Shown here: positions 52,372 to 62,147 of the stretch, piece by piece
Layout: each line of letters opens with the position of its first letter
How positions within the stretch are numbered: the first letter of the stretch is position 1
Assembly: GCA_017618275.1 (NCBI GenBank)
Contig: JAFZUS010000101.1
Coordinates: 1-64,000, forward strand
Reading direction: 5' to 3'
DNA: 64,000 nucleotides
DNA from: Prevotella sp.
GTDB lineage: Bacteria; Bacteroidota; Bacteroidia; Bacteroidales; Bacteroidaceae
The notes under the pieces: model-generated
The model's database searches: none
Seen by the model: the letters and a program-made list of their open reading frames with translations, nothing else
Told to the model about the DNA's origin: nothing
Program-made: the position numbers and the translations under genes

Positions 52372-53597
52372 CTTTTCAGGGCCTCCATGAGGCGGGTGCG
52401 CTGGGTGGCGATGTTGAAGCGGATGTAGCCCTCGCCGGTCTGGGGGCCGTACATTGTGCCTGGGTTTACCCAGACTTTGGCCTCAGCGAGTAATTTATCT
52501 GCCAGCGCTTGCGAAGTCATACCCGTAGCCGAGATATCCACCCAAGGGAGGTAGGTGCCTTCAAGGCGACAGACGTGCCACTGGGGAATGTTCTCGGTGA
52601 TGAAAGCACAGAGGGCCTGGTAGTTACCCCAGATGTACTGGTTCAGTTCATCAATCCAGTCTTCGCTCTCGTTATAGGCCGCTTTCAGAGCCACAGGGCC
52701 GAAGGGGTTGAGATCGCAGACCTCGTTGATGTTGATGGCACGATCCAGACGGCGGCGCCATTCAGGTTGCGAACAGATGATATTAGCCGTCTGCAGGCCA
52801 GCGATATTAAACGACTTCGAGGGAGAATTGAGGATGACGCTGTTCTGACGGCACGCCTCACTCACAGCAGCGAATGGCTGGAACTTATAGCCAGGCATGA
52901 TGAGTTCGCAGTGGATCTCGTCACTCACCACCTTCACACCGTGCTTCAGGCAGATGTCGTTCATACGCTCCAACTCTTCTGCTGTCCAGACACGACCACA
53001 GGGGTTATGAGGATTACAGAGTAGGAAGACAGTGGTCTTATCATCAGAGCACTTTGTCTCGAAGTCGTCGAAATCCACCTCGAAAGAAAATTGAGAACTG
53101 AGAGTGTAGAGTTTAGAGTTTGTTACACTCTTGAGTGGGCTCTCCAGCACCTCGCAGCCGTTGTTGCGGACGGAGGAAAAGAAACAGTTGTAGTCGGGCG
53201 AGAGAATCAGAACTTTCTCGCCTGGCATAGTAAGGGCTTTGATGGCAACGGACATCGCTGGCACGACACCCATGGTATAGAGGATCTCCTCACGACGGAT
53301 GGTCCAGTCATGGCGACGCTGGAACCAGGAGATGACTGCCTCATAATACGTTTCATCTACATGGGTGTAGCCAAACACCCCATGCTCTGCACGCTTCTTG
53401 ATAGCCTCCTGAATGGCAGGAGCCGCCTTGAAGTCCATGTCGGCTACCCAGAGGGGGATCACATCCTCTGACGGACTTTCATCCCACTTGACGCAGCCCG
53501 TGCCGCGTCGTTCTACCAACTCATCAAGAAGACTCTCCCCCAGCCCCTCCCTAGGAGGGAGGGGAGTAGATACATCTTTTAATTGCTTCTTTTTCAT
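52353..53597 (-). CDS. MalY/PatB-type PLP-dependent aminotransferase / C-S lyase, 414 aa
   Basis: Fold-type I PLP enzyme: WVADMDFKAAPAIQEAI, CNPHNPCGRVWT, VVSDEIHCELI and SPSKSFNIAGLQ with the PLP Lys. MalY/PatB members cleave cystathionine and similar thioethers. The ancestral start should be near DELVERRGTGCVKWDE; the leading residues (VSTPLPPREGLGESLL) come from a palindromic repeat insertion at 53544-53564. It is paired with the DUF3737 gene, 16 bp apart. Confidence 0.9.
   Translation of the reverse strand: MKKKQLKDVSTPLPPREGLGESLLDELVERRGTGCVKWDESPSEDVIPLWVADMDFKAAPAIQEAIKKRAEHGVFGYTHVDETYYEAVISWFQRRHDWTIRREEILYTMGVVPAMSVAIKALTMPGEKVLILSPDYNCFFSSVRNNGCEVLESPLKSVTNSKLYTLSSQFSFEVDFDDFETKCSDDKTTVFLLCNPHNPCGRVWTAEELERMNDICLKHGVKVVSDEIHCELIMPGYKFQPFAAVSEACRQNSVILNSPSKSFNIAGLQTANIICSQPEWRRRLDRAININEVCDLNPFGPVALKAAYNESEDWIDELNQYIWGNYQALCAFITENIPQWHVCRLEGTYLPWVDISATGMTSQALADKLLAEAKVWVNPGTMYGPQTGEGYIRFNIATQRTRLMEALKRIKDAL
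53544..53564. repeat. GC-rich palindromic element, copy 1 (in malY N-terminus)
   Basis: CCCCTCCCT, three bases, AGGGAGGGG. The surrounding 40 bp (to GGGGGAGAGTCTTCT on the minus strand) match the copy at 63505. It encodes PLPPREGLG within the aminotransferase. Confidence 0.9.
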
Positions 53598-53613
53598 ATT
53601 CTTTTTTTTGAGT

Positions 53614-54489
53614 CTATTTACTCCCCTCCCTCCTAGGGAGGGGCCGGGGGCGGGTCTCTATCTTACAATCATTCGGTTCTCGGACGTTCTCATCGATGCT
53701 GATGCTGCCGATGCTGTCGGCAATGATATGTCCGCTCGTCGGGTTCTTGATATTTTCGATGTGTCCCCTAATATCCGCCTCAACGGTGGAATACTCAAAC
53801 ATACGGTCGCACATCGGGTCGATGGTGCAGTTCTCCAAGACGAGGTTCTCCGTATAACAGAGCAACTGCTCCCCTGCCAGATGGCAGTTCACGAGGCGCA
53901 CGTTCTTCGAGTGCCAGGCCAGATACTCACCATCGAGCACGGAGTCGTAGATGGTGACATTCTCGCACTCCCAGAAAGAGTCCTTCGTCAGGATGTTGGC
54001 ATGATGCACCTCCACGTTCTTGCAGTACTGGAACACATATTTCGAGTCGCTCTCCAGTCCGTCGACATAGATATTCTTCGAAAACATAAAGGGATAGGTA
54101 CCCCCATGCAGTTTCACATTCTTGATTCGGATACCGTCCACCTTCCAGAAAGTCTCGTCGGCATCGGTAATCTCCACGTTCTCCAGCGTCAGGTTCTTCA
54201 TCTCACGGAAGAACTTCGGCCCGTCGATGCGTGAGTTGGTCATCACCAGGTCGTTGGTGTACCAGATAGCCGAACGGGAGCCCAAGGCGAAATAGCAGTG
54301 GTCGATCTTAGCCCCATCGACGTGCCACCAAGGGTACTTGCCATAGAACTTACAGTTGTAGGCCTCCATATTCTGGCACTGTTTGATACCCGACTCACCG
54401 TCGGTGATCGTCACATTTTCCAGTCTTAAGTCGTGTGTGGCGAACAGAGGGCGCTCGCCCCCGAATGTCTTGTCTTTGATCAGTTCCAT
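53614..54489 (-). CDS. DUF3737 family beta-helix protein, 291 aa
   Basis: A right-handed beta-helix made of short repeats (LRLENVTIT, ENVEITDAD, IKNVKLHGG, ENVTIYDSVL), without a signal peptide. This is the pattern of DUF3737, whose function is unknown. The C-terminal RPRPLPRREGSK comes from the palindromic repeat at 53623-53643. TATCTTTG on the minus strand at 54519-54512 is the promoter box. Co-transcribed with the malY-like gene. Confidence 0.85.
   Translation of the reverse strand: MELIKDKTFGGERPLFATHDLRLENVTITDGESGIKQCQNMEAYNCKFYGKYPWWHVDGAKIDHCYFALGSRSAIWYTNDLVMTNSRIDGPKFFREMKNLTLENVEITDADETFWKVDGIRIKNVKLHGGTYPFMFSKNIYVDGLESDSKYVFQYCKNVEVHHANILTKDSFWECENVTIYDSVLDGEYLAWHSKNVRLVNCHLAGEQLLCYTENLVLENCTIDPMCDRMFEYSTVEADIRGHIENIKNPTSGHIIADSIGSISIDENVREPNDCKIETRPRPLPRREGSK
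53623..53643. repeat. GC-rich palindromic element, copy 2 (in DUF3737 C-terminus)
   Basis: CCCCTCCCT, three bases, AGGGAGGGG. It supplies the last residues of the DUF3737 protein and lies about 60 bp from copy 1 in the neighbouring gene. Confidence 0.9.
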
Positions 54490-54526
54490 TGCGTTGTTAT
54501 ATTACTGGCTACAAAGATAACGAAAA

Positions 54527-54558
54527 AATCCGTAATCGGACTACCCCGATTACGGATT
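54527..54558 (-). terminator. Terminator of the second M16 gene
   Basis: AATCCGTAATCGG and CCGATTACGGATT pair perfectly over 13 bp; on the minus strand TTTTTT follows. It ends just before the DUF3737 promoter box. Confidence 0.9.
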
Positions 54559-54581
54559 CTACTATCTTTTAAGTGTTTTTA

Positions 54582-57398
54582 TTACTTTGTAGGCATCATG
54601 ACGATAGAAGCGTGGTTGCCTGCAGCGAGGAAGTCAGTGATGAACTTCTGCACCTTTGCTGGAGTCAGGGCCTTCACAGTCTCGGCATAACCCGTCTGGA
54701 GGTCTACACCCTCAGCGGTCCATTCTGTCAGGACATCCATCCAGTGACCATTCTCACGGTTAGCATCCTCAGCCTGCTTCAACATGATCTCCTTCACGGG
54801 ATCCAGGTCATCGGCAGCAATATTGCTCTTAGCCTCATTGATGTACTTCATCATCAGATCCTCGGCAATCTTCTGCTTGTCAGGATTCGTGGGAGCCTGA
54901 GCAGTGATGAAGAATATGGGTTTCGGACCCATCGTGCTAATCTGGCCACTGCATCCCACATTGTAGGCAGCACTCTCCTCCTCACGGATGGTACGCAGAT
55001 AGATACGGGTGAGTACTCTGGTGGCAGCATCGAGCAGCACCTTGTTCTCGAGCGTGTAAGCCATATTGTCGTTCTTCCAGATCTGAGTGGTTGTAGCCTG
55101 CGGTGTCTCCATCTGCTTCTCGAAACGGTTGTTCACCCTGCCCTTGAAGAAGGTACGTACCTCCTTGGCTGTGACAGCCTTGCCAGCGGGCATAGAAGCG
55201 ATATACTGTTCAATGAGAGGACGGATAGCCTGCTCGTCGAAGTTACCGATAATGGTATAGGTGAACTGACCGCCATTCTGATAGAGTTGCTTCAGGATCT
55301 GGAGGGTACGGTCGTAGTCAAACTTAGCGATATCCTCATACTCTGGCACTCTGTAGAGCAGATTGCCGCAGTTTCTGGTGCTCTCAAGAGAATCCTGATA
55401 AACCAACTGGGGGTTCAGGCTCTTGTTCTTCAGCACCGTCTGCATCTGGTTGATGAATGAAGCCACCGACTTCTCGTCCTTGTTGATGTTGGTCTGTGTG
55501 AGGTAGAACAACTGGAAGAGCGTTTCAAGATCCTTCGGTGTAGAGCGTCCACTGATATACTGGCGATCCTCCTTGAGTGACAGTGCCCAACTGACCATCT
55601 TACCAGCGAGAGCCTTGTCGAGTTCCGACTTGGAGAAGTTGCCAAGTCCGCTGTATGCCTGTGCCGTCTCAGCGAGTTGGAGGTTCATCACATCGTCCTT
55701 GCCGAAGAGCGAATAGCCACCCTTGGCCTCAGCCTGCATCCTCACCTCGTCATCCTTGAAGTCGGTCTTCTTCAGGATCACCTTTGCACCGTTCGAGAGG
55801 GTCAGTTCCTTATAGCCAAGTGTCTTGTTCTCGGTTTCCTTCGTGATCTTTCCCTTGGCGGGCATCTGAGCCATCAGCGGCTCTTCCTTCACATTGTCCA
55901 CCCAAGCGGTGAGGGTCTCTGCACGTACACCTTCCACAGCCTTCTGCATGGCATCAGCAGCCACGTAGGTCTTGCCTTCCTTCTCCTGTTCCATGTTAAA
56001 GGCCACGAGGTTCTTGTCGTCGATGCTGATGATCTGCTGGGCATACTGGTTCACCACGTCTACAGGCAGTTGCTGCGACAGAGCGTTCATCGTCTGATAG
56101 AGCGTTTCGATAGAGGGGATGGGGTCGCTCTCGAGGAAGTTCTCGATATACTCGTCGGCATACTCCTCGTTCTTACGCTTGTCGCGATTGGTATAGACCT
56201 TCTCCAAAGCACTGATATAGTCAGCCTTGGCACGGGCATATTCCGTCGCCGTGAATCCGAAGTCGTGGGCACGTTTTCCTTCACGGGCCACAGCCTGGAT
56301 GGTCTCAATGTCCTTACCTTCCTTAGCCACACCGATCAACATAAGGGCATCCTTGGTACGGGCCAACTGCAGGAAGTTTCCGTCCTGGGCCTGAGCCTGG
56401 ATGAAAGGACAGTCGGGCTGCTGGGCAATCTCAGAGAAACGGCTGTTCAGCATGGCGCACACCATATCGTTCAGGTAGTCCTGTACCAGATAGGCCACCG
56501 TCTTCTTCATTTCTGCGGGGATGGGGTCACGCTTCATCGAGAACATGAGGATGGAGTACTGCTGCTCCTTGTCTTTCTCTGATACGTAGATGGCCTTCTC
56601 ATTGTCGGGCACGGGTTCGTCGATCACCTTGGCAGCATCTGCCGGCACTACAATGTCGCCAAAGAGTTTCTTGATGAGACCCTCAGTATAATCGACATCG
56701 ATGTCGCCCACGATCACGAGGGCCTGGTTGTCTGGACGATACCATTTCTTATAATAGGCCACCAGTTCCTCCGGCTTGAAATTGTCGATGATTTCCATCT
56801 TACCGATAGGCATACGGTAACCGTACTTCGAACCCTGGAACAGGGTAGGCAGTGCGCGCTCAATCATACGCTGACTGGGACTGTTGCGCATACGGTACTC
56901 GTTGTGGATCACGTCGCGTTCCTTCTCAATCTCTGCAGGCTCAGCCGTGATACCGCTCGACCAGTCGCGGAGTACCAACATACAAGAGTCGAGGGCGCTC
57001 TGGCGCTCTGTGCTCACGTCTGCGATATAATACACGGTGCGGTCGATAGAGGTATAGGCATTCAGACTGCGTCCGAACTGAACGCCGATCGTCTGCAGAT
57101 ACTCCAGCATCTTTCCATTGGGGAAGTGCTCGGAACCGTTGAAGGCCATGTGCTCAAGGAAGTGAGCCAGACCCTGCTGCGAGTCATCCTCCTGGATGGA
57201 ACCCACACGCTGGGCGATGTAGAAGTTGGCCTTCTTCTCAGGATAGTTGTTGTGACGCAGATAATAGGTCAGTCCATTGTCGAGTTTGCCGATACGGACA
57301 CCTTCATCTGTGGGAATCTCAGGATTCTGCATTTGCTGTGCTGATACGAATCCAGTGGTGAGCAGTGCAACTGCTACGAAAAATTTTCTAAGTTTCAT
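54582..57398 (-). CDS. M16 family zinc metallopeptidase, 938 aa
   Basis: Start at ATG 57398 (MKLRKFFVAV), giving a normal signal peptide ending FVSAQQ; the open frame reaches further to 57449. The zinc motif HFLEH (H79, E82, H83) and IEKERDVIHNEYR are intact. The second half is the non-catalytic M16 partner domain. It is clearly a paralogue of the enzyme at 28616 (GVRIGKLDNGLTYY, FYIAQRVGSIQE shared). Confidence 0.92.
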   Translation of the reverse strand: MKLRKFFVAVALLTTGFVSAQQMQNPEIPTDEGVRIGKLDNGLTYYLRHNNYPEKKANFYIAQRVGSIQEDDSQQGLAHFLEHMAFNGSEHFPNGKMLEYLQTIGVQFGRSLNAYTSIDRTVYYIADVSTERQSALDSCMLVLRDWSSGITAEPAEIEKERDVIHNEYRMRNSPSQRMIERALPTLFQGSKYGYRMPIGKMEIIDNFKPEELVAYYKKWYRPDNQALVIVGDIDVDYTEGLIKKLFGDIVVPADAAKVIDEPVPDNEKAIYVSEKDKEQQYSILMFSMKRDPIPAEMKKTVAYLVQDYLNDMVCAMLNSRFSEIAQQPDCPFIQAQAQDGNFLQLARTKDALMLIGVAKEGKDIETIQAVAREGKRAHDFGFTATEYARAKADYISALEKVYTNRDKRKNEEYADEYIENFLESDPIPSIETLYQTMNALSQQLPVDVVNQYAQQIISIDDKNLVAFNMEQEKEGKTYVAADAMQKAVEGVRAETLTAWVDNVKEEPLMAQMPAKGKITKETENKTLGYKELTLSNGAKVILKKTDFKDDEVRMQAEAKGGYSLFGKDDVMNLQLAETAQAYSGLGNFSKSELDKALAGKMVSWALSLKEDRQYISGRSTPKDLETLFQLFYLTQTNINKDEKSVASFINQMQTVLKNKSLNPQLVYQDSLESTRNCGNLLYRVPEYEDIAKFDYDRTLQILKQLYQNGGQFTYTIIGNFDEQAIRPLIEQYIASMPAGKAVTAKEVRTFFKGRVNNRFEKQMETPQATTTQIWKNDNMAYTLENKVLLDAATRVLTRIYLRTIREEESAAYNVGCSGQISTMGPKPIFFITAQAPTNPDKQKIAEDLMMKYINEAKSNIAADDLDPVKEIMLKQAEDANRENGHWMDVLTEWTAEGVDLQTGYAETVKALTPAKVQKFITDFLAAGNHASIVMMPTK

Positions 57399-57502
57399 AT
57401 TGTTAACAATTTGGTTAGAATGATGTTCTTTTCGGGGAAACTGCCACACACGACCTGGCGTGCATGGCAGTGGTAATATATTGCGAGAGAGTTTTGGATC
57501 AA

Positions 57503-57988
57503 TTATTTGTTGGCGAGCAGACGACTGTCGAGCGGCTCCATCATTATCATGCTACTCGTGAGGTACATATTGTCCTGCTTATCGTTCATCTTGTAGGTCT
57601 TTACCGTAGTCAGGCTGGGAGCCTGCGAACGATAGAGGGTCACCTCCGTAGGCAGATCGTACTGCTGTTTGTCAGCGTTCCAGTAACTTACTTCCACGTT
57701 GTAGCCGTTCTTATAATATTTATAGGTGAGGCGACTGCTCTTGGCCCACTCTTTCTTGGCTTCATCCCAGGTCAGCATCTCCTTGTTGGTCAGACGGCCC
57801 TGCTCGTCGTACTCGTAGCAGTACTCCATCTTCTGCTCCATCTGCTGGTTGTCATTACGCTCATACACTTCGATCTTGTTGACGATGCCGTCCTCCATAT
57901 CGCCGTTGTACATATAGTTCACGTCGTTGCTGTTGATAGCGTTGAAGTACATGGTCAGTACTGTTGCTGCTGTGATAATTGATTCCAT
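57503..57988 (-). CDS. DUF3836-like protein, 161 aa
   Basis: Sequence with CYEYDEQGRLTNKEMLTWDEA and YKYYKNGYNVEVSYWNADKQQYDLP, a pattern I associate with DUF3836 proteins of Bacteroides and Prevotella, which are usually exported. A weak hydrophobic N-terminus (IITAATVLTMYFNAI) could be a short signal. Function unknown. It shares with the SPFH gene a 28-bp upstream element spaced 23 bp from a TACCTTTG box (58057-58050). Confidence 0.65.
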   Translation of the reverse strand: MESIITAATVLTMYFNAINSNDVNYMYNGDMEDGIVNKIEVYERNDNQQMEQKMEYCYEYDEQGRLTNKEMLTWDEAKKEWAKSSRLTYKYYKNGYNVEVSYWNADKQQYDLPTEVTLYRSQAPSLTTVKTYKMNDKQDNMYLTSSMIMMEPLDSRLLANK

Positions 57989-58049
57989 AACTCTTATTAT
58001 TTAATTGTTCAACTTTTAATTTTCAATTCTTTTTGTCCTTTAGACGCTG

Positions 58050-58108
58050 CAAAGGTAGAATAAACTACAAAAACTTTAAGTTATTTGTATGTTATCTTTA
58101 GGTTAAAT
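58050..58108 (-). promoter_or_regulatory. Promoter with 28-bp shared element, copy 1
   Basis: Minus-strand TACCTTTG (58057-58050) with, 23 bp upstream, a 28-bp element at 58081-58108 (plus strand begins TTATTTGTATG, ends GGTTAAAT). The identical element with identical spacing precedes the SPFH gene. There is no TTTG box, so an activator site is likely (inference). Confidence 0.6.
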
Positions 58109-58194
58109 GTGATTTTGACGTTAAAATACCCTAAAAAGTGGTATCAGCCATGCAGTCTTTTCGTACCTTATTACACTATATAAGAAAAAAGATT

Positions 58195-58202
58195 TAAATT
58201 TG
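58195..58202 (+). promoter_or_regulatory. -7 box for the lipoprotein/sigma operon
   Basis: TAAATTTG, 16 bp before the start codon. The TTTG box is not clear. Confidence 0.4.
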
Positions 58203-58218
58203 CAACTATAACGAATTA

Positions 58219-59559
58219 ATGTGTATGAAAAGACTTAGAATGCTATGGATGCTAACCCTCCTGCTGTCAGGAATGGCAGCACTGACAGGATGTTCATCCA
58301 GCGACGAGAATTTGTCGAACCAGGATCCAGACGTTTATGATAGTATGGGACTGACACGCAAAAAGGGAGTGAGTGACAGTTATGGTATTGTCGTCAAACT
58401 ATTCGAAAGGAATGGCTTGAAACTACAGGTGGTAGATATCACCAACCAGTTTGAGTCTGCTACGTATGAGAACAAGAAGATTCCCGTCAAACATGTTTAT
58501 GTGGAGCAGTTGCCATCAGCCATTCAGGAGTTAGCCATCAGTGCTGGTGCGGACTTAAGTACCCGAGTATGCCGGATGGAGTATAAGGGAGAATACTATT
58601 ACGACATCTTGAACTTATTTTCAAGCAGTTCTTTATCAAACATCTTCAACAGCAATGGCGAACGGCGTAGTATCCAAAGTTCCGCAGAATATGAGGCGTT
58701 CGTCAGCAAAGCCACGAACATCTGTTGCATCCTTGTGTTGAAAACAGAACGGATCAAGAGCGCTGAGAACGCGCCCAATTATCTCGTAGGTTACTGGCAA
58801 AATGACTGGCAACACCTGTTACATGATGTTTACCAACAAGCCACCGTCACCCTCTATCCAGACTTTTCTTTCAGCATCTCCGAGGTAATGTCACTAAACG
58901 ACGACGGCACTGGCTATCTGCGTACTGTCAAGACCTACAAAGACGGAACCAACGAAGTGGCCCTCGATCCCTTTACCTATGTGTTGACTGACTATCATAA
59001 GAATGAGCAGTATGGCGATATAGACTATAGTTTTAGATGTTATTTTGCAGCAGGCGATGCCATTGAGTATTCTGTCCGTTCCTACGACAACATGCAGTCA
59101 CTCAACAATATGATGAGTTTTGTTAGTTATCCCTGGTTCAAGCAGACAGCAGACGCATTCGAATCACTCAGTGTCAATGCGGGTCAGAAATACGGCAACC
59201 CAGGAAGAGACAATAACAGCCCTATTGTGGGCAGATGGACAGGAGAGTTCAAAAGCGACAGGATTACCGCAACAGGAACGATCACCTGGGTGTTCCGTTC
59301 TGACAGCACCGGCTACAGGCTCTTAAACGGGGTACTCAATGCACCCTTTGCCTATACCGTCACCTATCAAGGCTCAAGTGCCGAATTGACCACCTACGAA
59401 TACAACAAAGGATTCATGATAAGCGAAGGATTCTCCAAAGACGGCACTGGTTTGACCTTCGACCCCACCATCTTGCCTCAGGGAGTGACCATCAAGGCCA
59501 AGATCAACGGCAACACCCTCGAACTGGAGGGATGGGACTCCTATCAACGGGAAGGCTGA
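58219..59559 (+). CDS. Lipoprotein, 446 aa
   Basis: Signal with lipobox AALTGC followed by SSSDEN, typical of Bacteroidetes surface-exposed or outer-membrane lipoproteins. The body has no family that I recognise; the last third has two blocks like lipocalin or DUF-type beta sheets (VGYWQNDWQHLL, IVGRWTGEFKSDR). ATG 58225 is an alternative start. It ends six bases before the sigma-barrel fusion gene, so they form an operon and may work together in envelope sensing. Confidence 0.75.
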   Translation: MCMKRLRMLWMLTLLLSGMAALTGCSSSDENLSNQDPDVYDSMGLTRKKGVSDSYGIVVKLFERNGLKLQVVDITNQFESATYENKKIPVKHVYVEQLPSAIQELAISAGADLSTRVCRMEYKGEYYYDILNLFSSSSLSNIFNSNGERRSIQSSAEYEAFVSKATNICCILVLKTERIKSAENAPNYLVGYWQNDWQHLLHDVYQQATVTLYPDFSFSISEVMSLNDDGTGYLRTVKTYKDGTNEVALDPFTYVLTDYHKNEQYGDIDYSFRCYFAAGDAIEYSVRSYDNMQSLNNMMSFVSYPWFKQTADAFESLSVNAGQKYGNPGRDNNSPIVGRWTGEFKSDRITATGTITWVFRSDSTGYRLLNGVLNAPFAYTVTYQGSSAELTTYEYNKGFMISEGFSKDGTGLTFDPTILPQGVTIKAKINGNTLELEGWDSYQREG

Positions 59560-59565
59560 CCCCTG

Positions 59566-61239
59566 ATGGACACTCATAAACTGATCAGCAGATGCAAGGC
59601 AGGAGACCGACAGGCCTTGCATCTGCTATACGAACAATACCGGCCCCAACTACTCAGCGTCTGCAGAGAATACGCGAAGGGTGACGATGTGGCAGAAGAC
59701 CTGCTGCACGATGCATTCGTGGTAATCCTGACCTCACTCAACCAACTGCGAGAAGCCGACAAGTTGGAGTCGTGGATGACCTCCATCGTCAGGAATGTGG
59801 GGTACCATTATCGTGAACACCTGAATAAAGAGCAGGCTGCCCTCCAACAGATGGTCAGTGAAAACCTCGTCACAGAAGAGACAACCCTGATACCTGACTA
59901 TGAACAGTTGCAGTCGCTCGTCAAACAGTTGCCAAAAGGCTATCAACAGGTATTCAGGCTCTCTGTGTTCGAAGGGTTGTCGCATCAGGAAATCAGTAAA
60001 CAACTTGGCATAGCCCCCCACTCCTCTTCCTCGCAACTCTCCCATGCCAAACGGATGCTTCAGATACTGATCAAGCAGTCGTGGGTACTTATCCTGTTAC
60101 TCATCGCTATCCCAACAGCCATCTGGAAGTTCTTGCGCAAGCCTCAGCCGAAGACCAAGCCAACAGCAACAGCGCCAAAGCCACAAAGGTCTCAGCCTGA
60201 GCCTGTCATTGAGACCCCACACGATGAGATCGTCTATGCCTCCGCCAGCAAGCAGCCTGCCCAACATCATCCAATCCGTTATCAGACAGAGGCCGTCATC
60301 CAGCTAGACTCCATACCTAATTATATAATAGAGGAGGAAGCCGACACCCTGACCAAGGTGGCACAAGCCCCAAAGGAGATGGAGTCAATACCTGACACAA
60401 TCATCCATCAGTGGATTCCCCTGCCCTCGGCTGATGACACACGTCTGATGGCAGCCACGAAAACCAAGAAATCATCTTGGGATATCCGTCTGGCATACAA
60501 CGGACAGACAGGACGATCAGATACCGATATCTCACCAACAGCAATCTATACCTATAGTTTTGCTTCTGCATCAAACTCATTCGTCCCATCAGACTACTCC
60601 ATCAACAACTGGATAGATTACTCCTGGTCACTGAATAATGCCATCCCCTCAGACGAGATGACTGCAGAGACCCGTTCGCTGAAAGAGATTGCTGCAAAGA
60701 ACGCTATGATTAATCATGGTGAGATGGTTGCACAGCACACGCATCACCTTCCCCTCACCATACAAATGACCCTGAGTCGCCATCTCACCCCTCGGTTCTC
60801 CATCGAAACGGGTCTCAGTTATACGCAGATGAAATCAATAAGTATAACAGGAAGTCCGACAGCATATATTCAGGAAAATCAGCGACTCCACTATCTCGGT
60901 ATTCCATTCAAGTTTGGCTGGCAATGGTACAATAAGAAACATTTCAGCCTCTACTCGTCAGGTGGCACCATGCTGGAGTTGCCCATTCACAGCACTCTCA
61001 ACGTAGACCACTTCAACAACGGCCTCAACACCTATAGTCAGGAGTCATCTCTCAGTGTACCTGTTCAATGGTCAGCCTCATTCGGCTTTGGCATCCAATA
61101 CGACTTTACGCCTCACTTTGGATTCTATATCGAGCCGAGCCTACAATACTTCTTCGACGATGGGAGCGACCTGAAGACCTATCGCACAGAGCATCCGCTT
61201 CAGGTCACCTTACCCCTCGGTATCCGTTTCCATTGGTAA
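59566..61239 (+). CDS. ECF sigma factor fused through a membrane helix to an outer-membrane-type beta-barrel domain, 557 aa
   Basis: Residues 1-165 are an ECF-type sigma-70 factor: region 2 (LLYEQYRPQLLSVCREYA, AEDLLHDAFVVILTSL, KLESWMTSIVRNV) and region 4 (LPKGYQQVFRLSVFEGLSHQEISKQLGI). A membrane helix follows at 173-189, then a Pro/Lys/Gln-rich linker (190-330), and from about 340 an outer-membrane beta-barrel-like domain (LSRHLTPRFSIETGLSYTQM, FGFGIQYDFTPHFGFYIEPSLQYFF, LGIRFHW). In Bacteroidetes such barrels usually belong to a separate anti-sigma-like protein. The frame is uninterrupted. I infer a membrane-held transcription factor. Confidence 0.85.
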   Translation: MDTHKLISRCKAGDRQALHLLYEQYRPQLLSVCREYAKGDDVAEDLLHDAFVVILTSLNQLREADKLESWMTSIVRNVGYHYREHLNKEQAALQQMVSENLVTEETTLIPDYEQLQSLVKQLPKGYQQVFRLSVFEGLSHQEISKQLGIAPHSSSSQLSHAKRMLQILIKQSWVLILLLIAIPTAIWKFLRKPQPKTKPTATAPKPQRSQPEPVIETPHDEIVYASASKQPAQHHPIRYQTEAVIQLDSIPNYIIEEEADTLTKVAQAPKEMESIPDTIIHQWIPLPSADDTRLMAATKTKKSSWDIRLAYNGQTGRSDTDISPTAIYTYSFASASNSFVPSDYSINNWIDYSWSLNNAIPSDEMTAETRSLKEIAAKNAMINHGEMVAQHTHHLPLTIQMTLSRHLTPRFSIETGLSYTQMKSISITGSPTAYIQENQRLHYLGIPFKFGWQWYNKKHFSLYSSGGTMLELPIHSTLNVDHFNNGLNTYSQESSLSVPVQWSASFGFGIQYDFTPHFGFYIEPSLQYFFDDGSDLKTYRTEHPLQVTLPLGIRFHW

Positions 61240-61251
61240 ATGATCTACGGA

Positions 61252-62112
61252 CTATTTACCACTGCCCACGACTTTCGAGATGTCCATGATCATGCCACCG
61301 TTGCCGCTCATGATCTGAGGCATCTTGCCATCCCACTTCTCGATCATGTCCTCCTGGACAATCATCGGTGAAAGCGAGGCTGCAATGGTTCTGTTGTAGT
61401 AAGCCTCAGCATCGGCCTTGATCTTCATGGCCTTGGCATTACCTTCTGCCTTGGCGACGGCAATCTTGGCGTTGGCCTCAGCCTCCTTCACCTCGTTCTC
61501 AGCCTTCAAGGCACTCTGAATAGCCGTATTCTTGGCATCAATCATCGAGAGCAATGAAGAGGGTGGTGTGATCTTACTGGTAAACTCCTCCACAAGGAAT
61601 CCCTCTGACATCAGCGATTTCTCCAGACGGGCACGGACATCGCGCTCAAAGTTGGCACGGTTTGACATCAGTGAGTCTGAGGTGTATTGGTTGGCGCAGG
61701 TACGATAGGCCTCGTAGATACAAGTGCGGATATATCCCTCTTCCAGTTCCTTCACACCCACACGGTACTTCGTGAAGATGTCACAGGCCTTGTCTGGGTT
61801 GATGCGATAGGCGATGGTAGGATCCATCTCGAAGAGCGAGGCATCCTTGGCGTTCACGGAGAACGTCTCGTACTGTTTACGCTGTGTGAACGTGGGATAG
61901 GTAAACACGTTGGTAGTGACGGGGTTATAGAACACCCAACCCTTGCAGGTGCCTTCCACACCGCCATAGTCCTGCTCGTTGAGCGACCACTTGTGGAAAC
62001 GGATACCCACCTCACCAGAGTCTACCACTGTGCAACAGGTTGCAAAAAGGATCAGAATCAAGGCTATGCCTCCTCCGACATAAGCCAGAATGCGATAATA
62101 CTGTTTCATCAT
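61252..62112 (-). CDS. SPFH/Band 7 (prohibitin-like) membrane protein, 286 aa
   Basis: One N-terminal helix (about 8-30), an SPFH domain (CTVVDSGEVGIRFHKW, TFSVNAKDASLFEMDPTIAYRI), then a coiled-coil Ala/Glu/Lys-rich stretch (ENEVKEAEANAKIAVAKAEGNAKAMKIKADAEA). Such proteins form membrane microdomains or control proteases. It converges with the sigma-barrel gene (12 bp apart). Confidence 0.88.
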   Translation of the reverse strand: MMKQYYRILAYVGGGIALILILFATCCTVVDSGEVGIRFHKWSLNEQDYGGVEGTCKGWVFYNPVTTNVFTYPTFTQRKQYETFSVNAKDASLFEMDPTIAYRINPDKACDIFTKYRVGVKELEEGYIRTCIYEAYRTCANQYTSDSLMSNRANFERDVRARLEKSLMSEGFLVEEFTSKITPPSSLLSMIDAKNTAIQSALKAENEVKEAEANAKIAVAKAEGNAKAMKIKADAEAYYNRTIAASLSPMIVQEDMIEKWDGKMPQIMSGNGGMIMDISKVVGSGK

Positions 62113-62147
62113 ACTCTCAAATCTTAATTAGTTCCTTAATACAGCGA

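Noticed and set aside
54573..56582. Two long plus-strand frames (295 and 301 residues) opposite the second M16 gene
   Set aside because: The minus strand encodes an intact M16 peptidase; the frames have no start context or motif.
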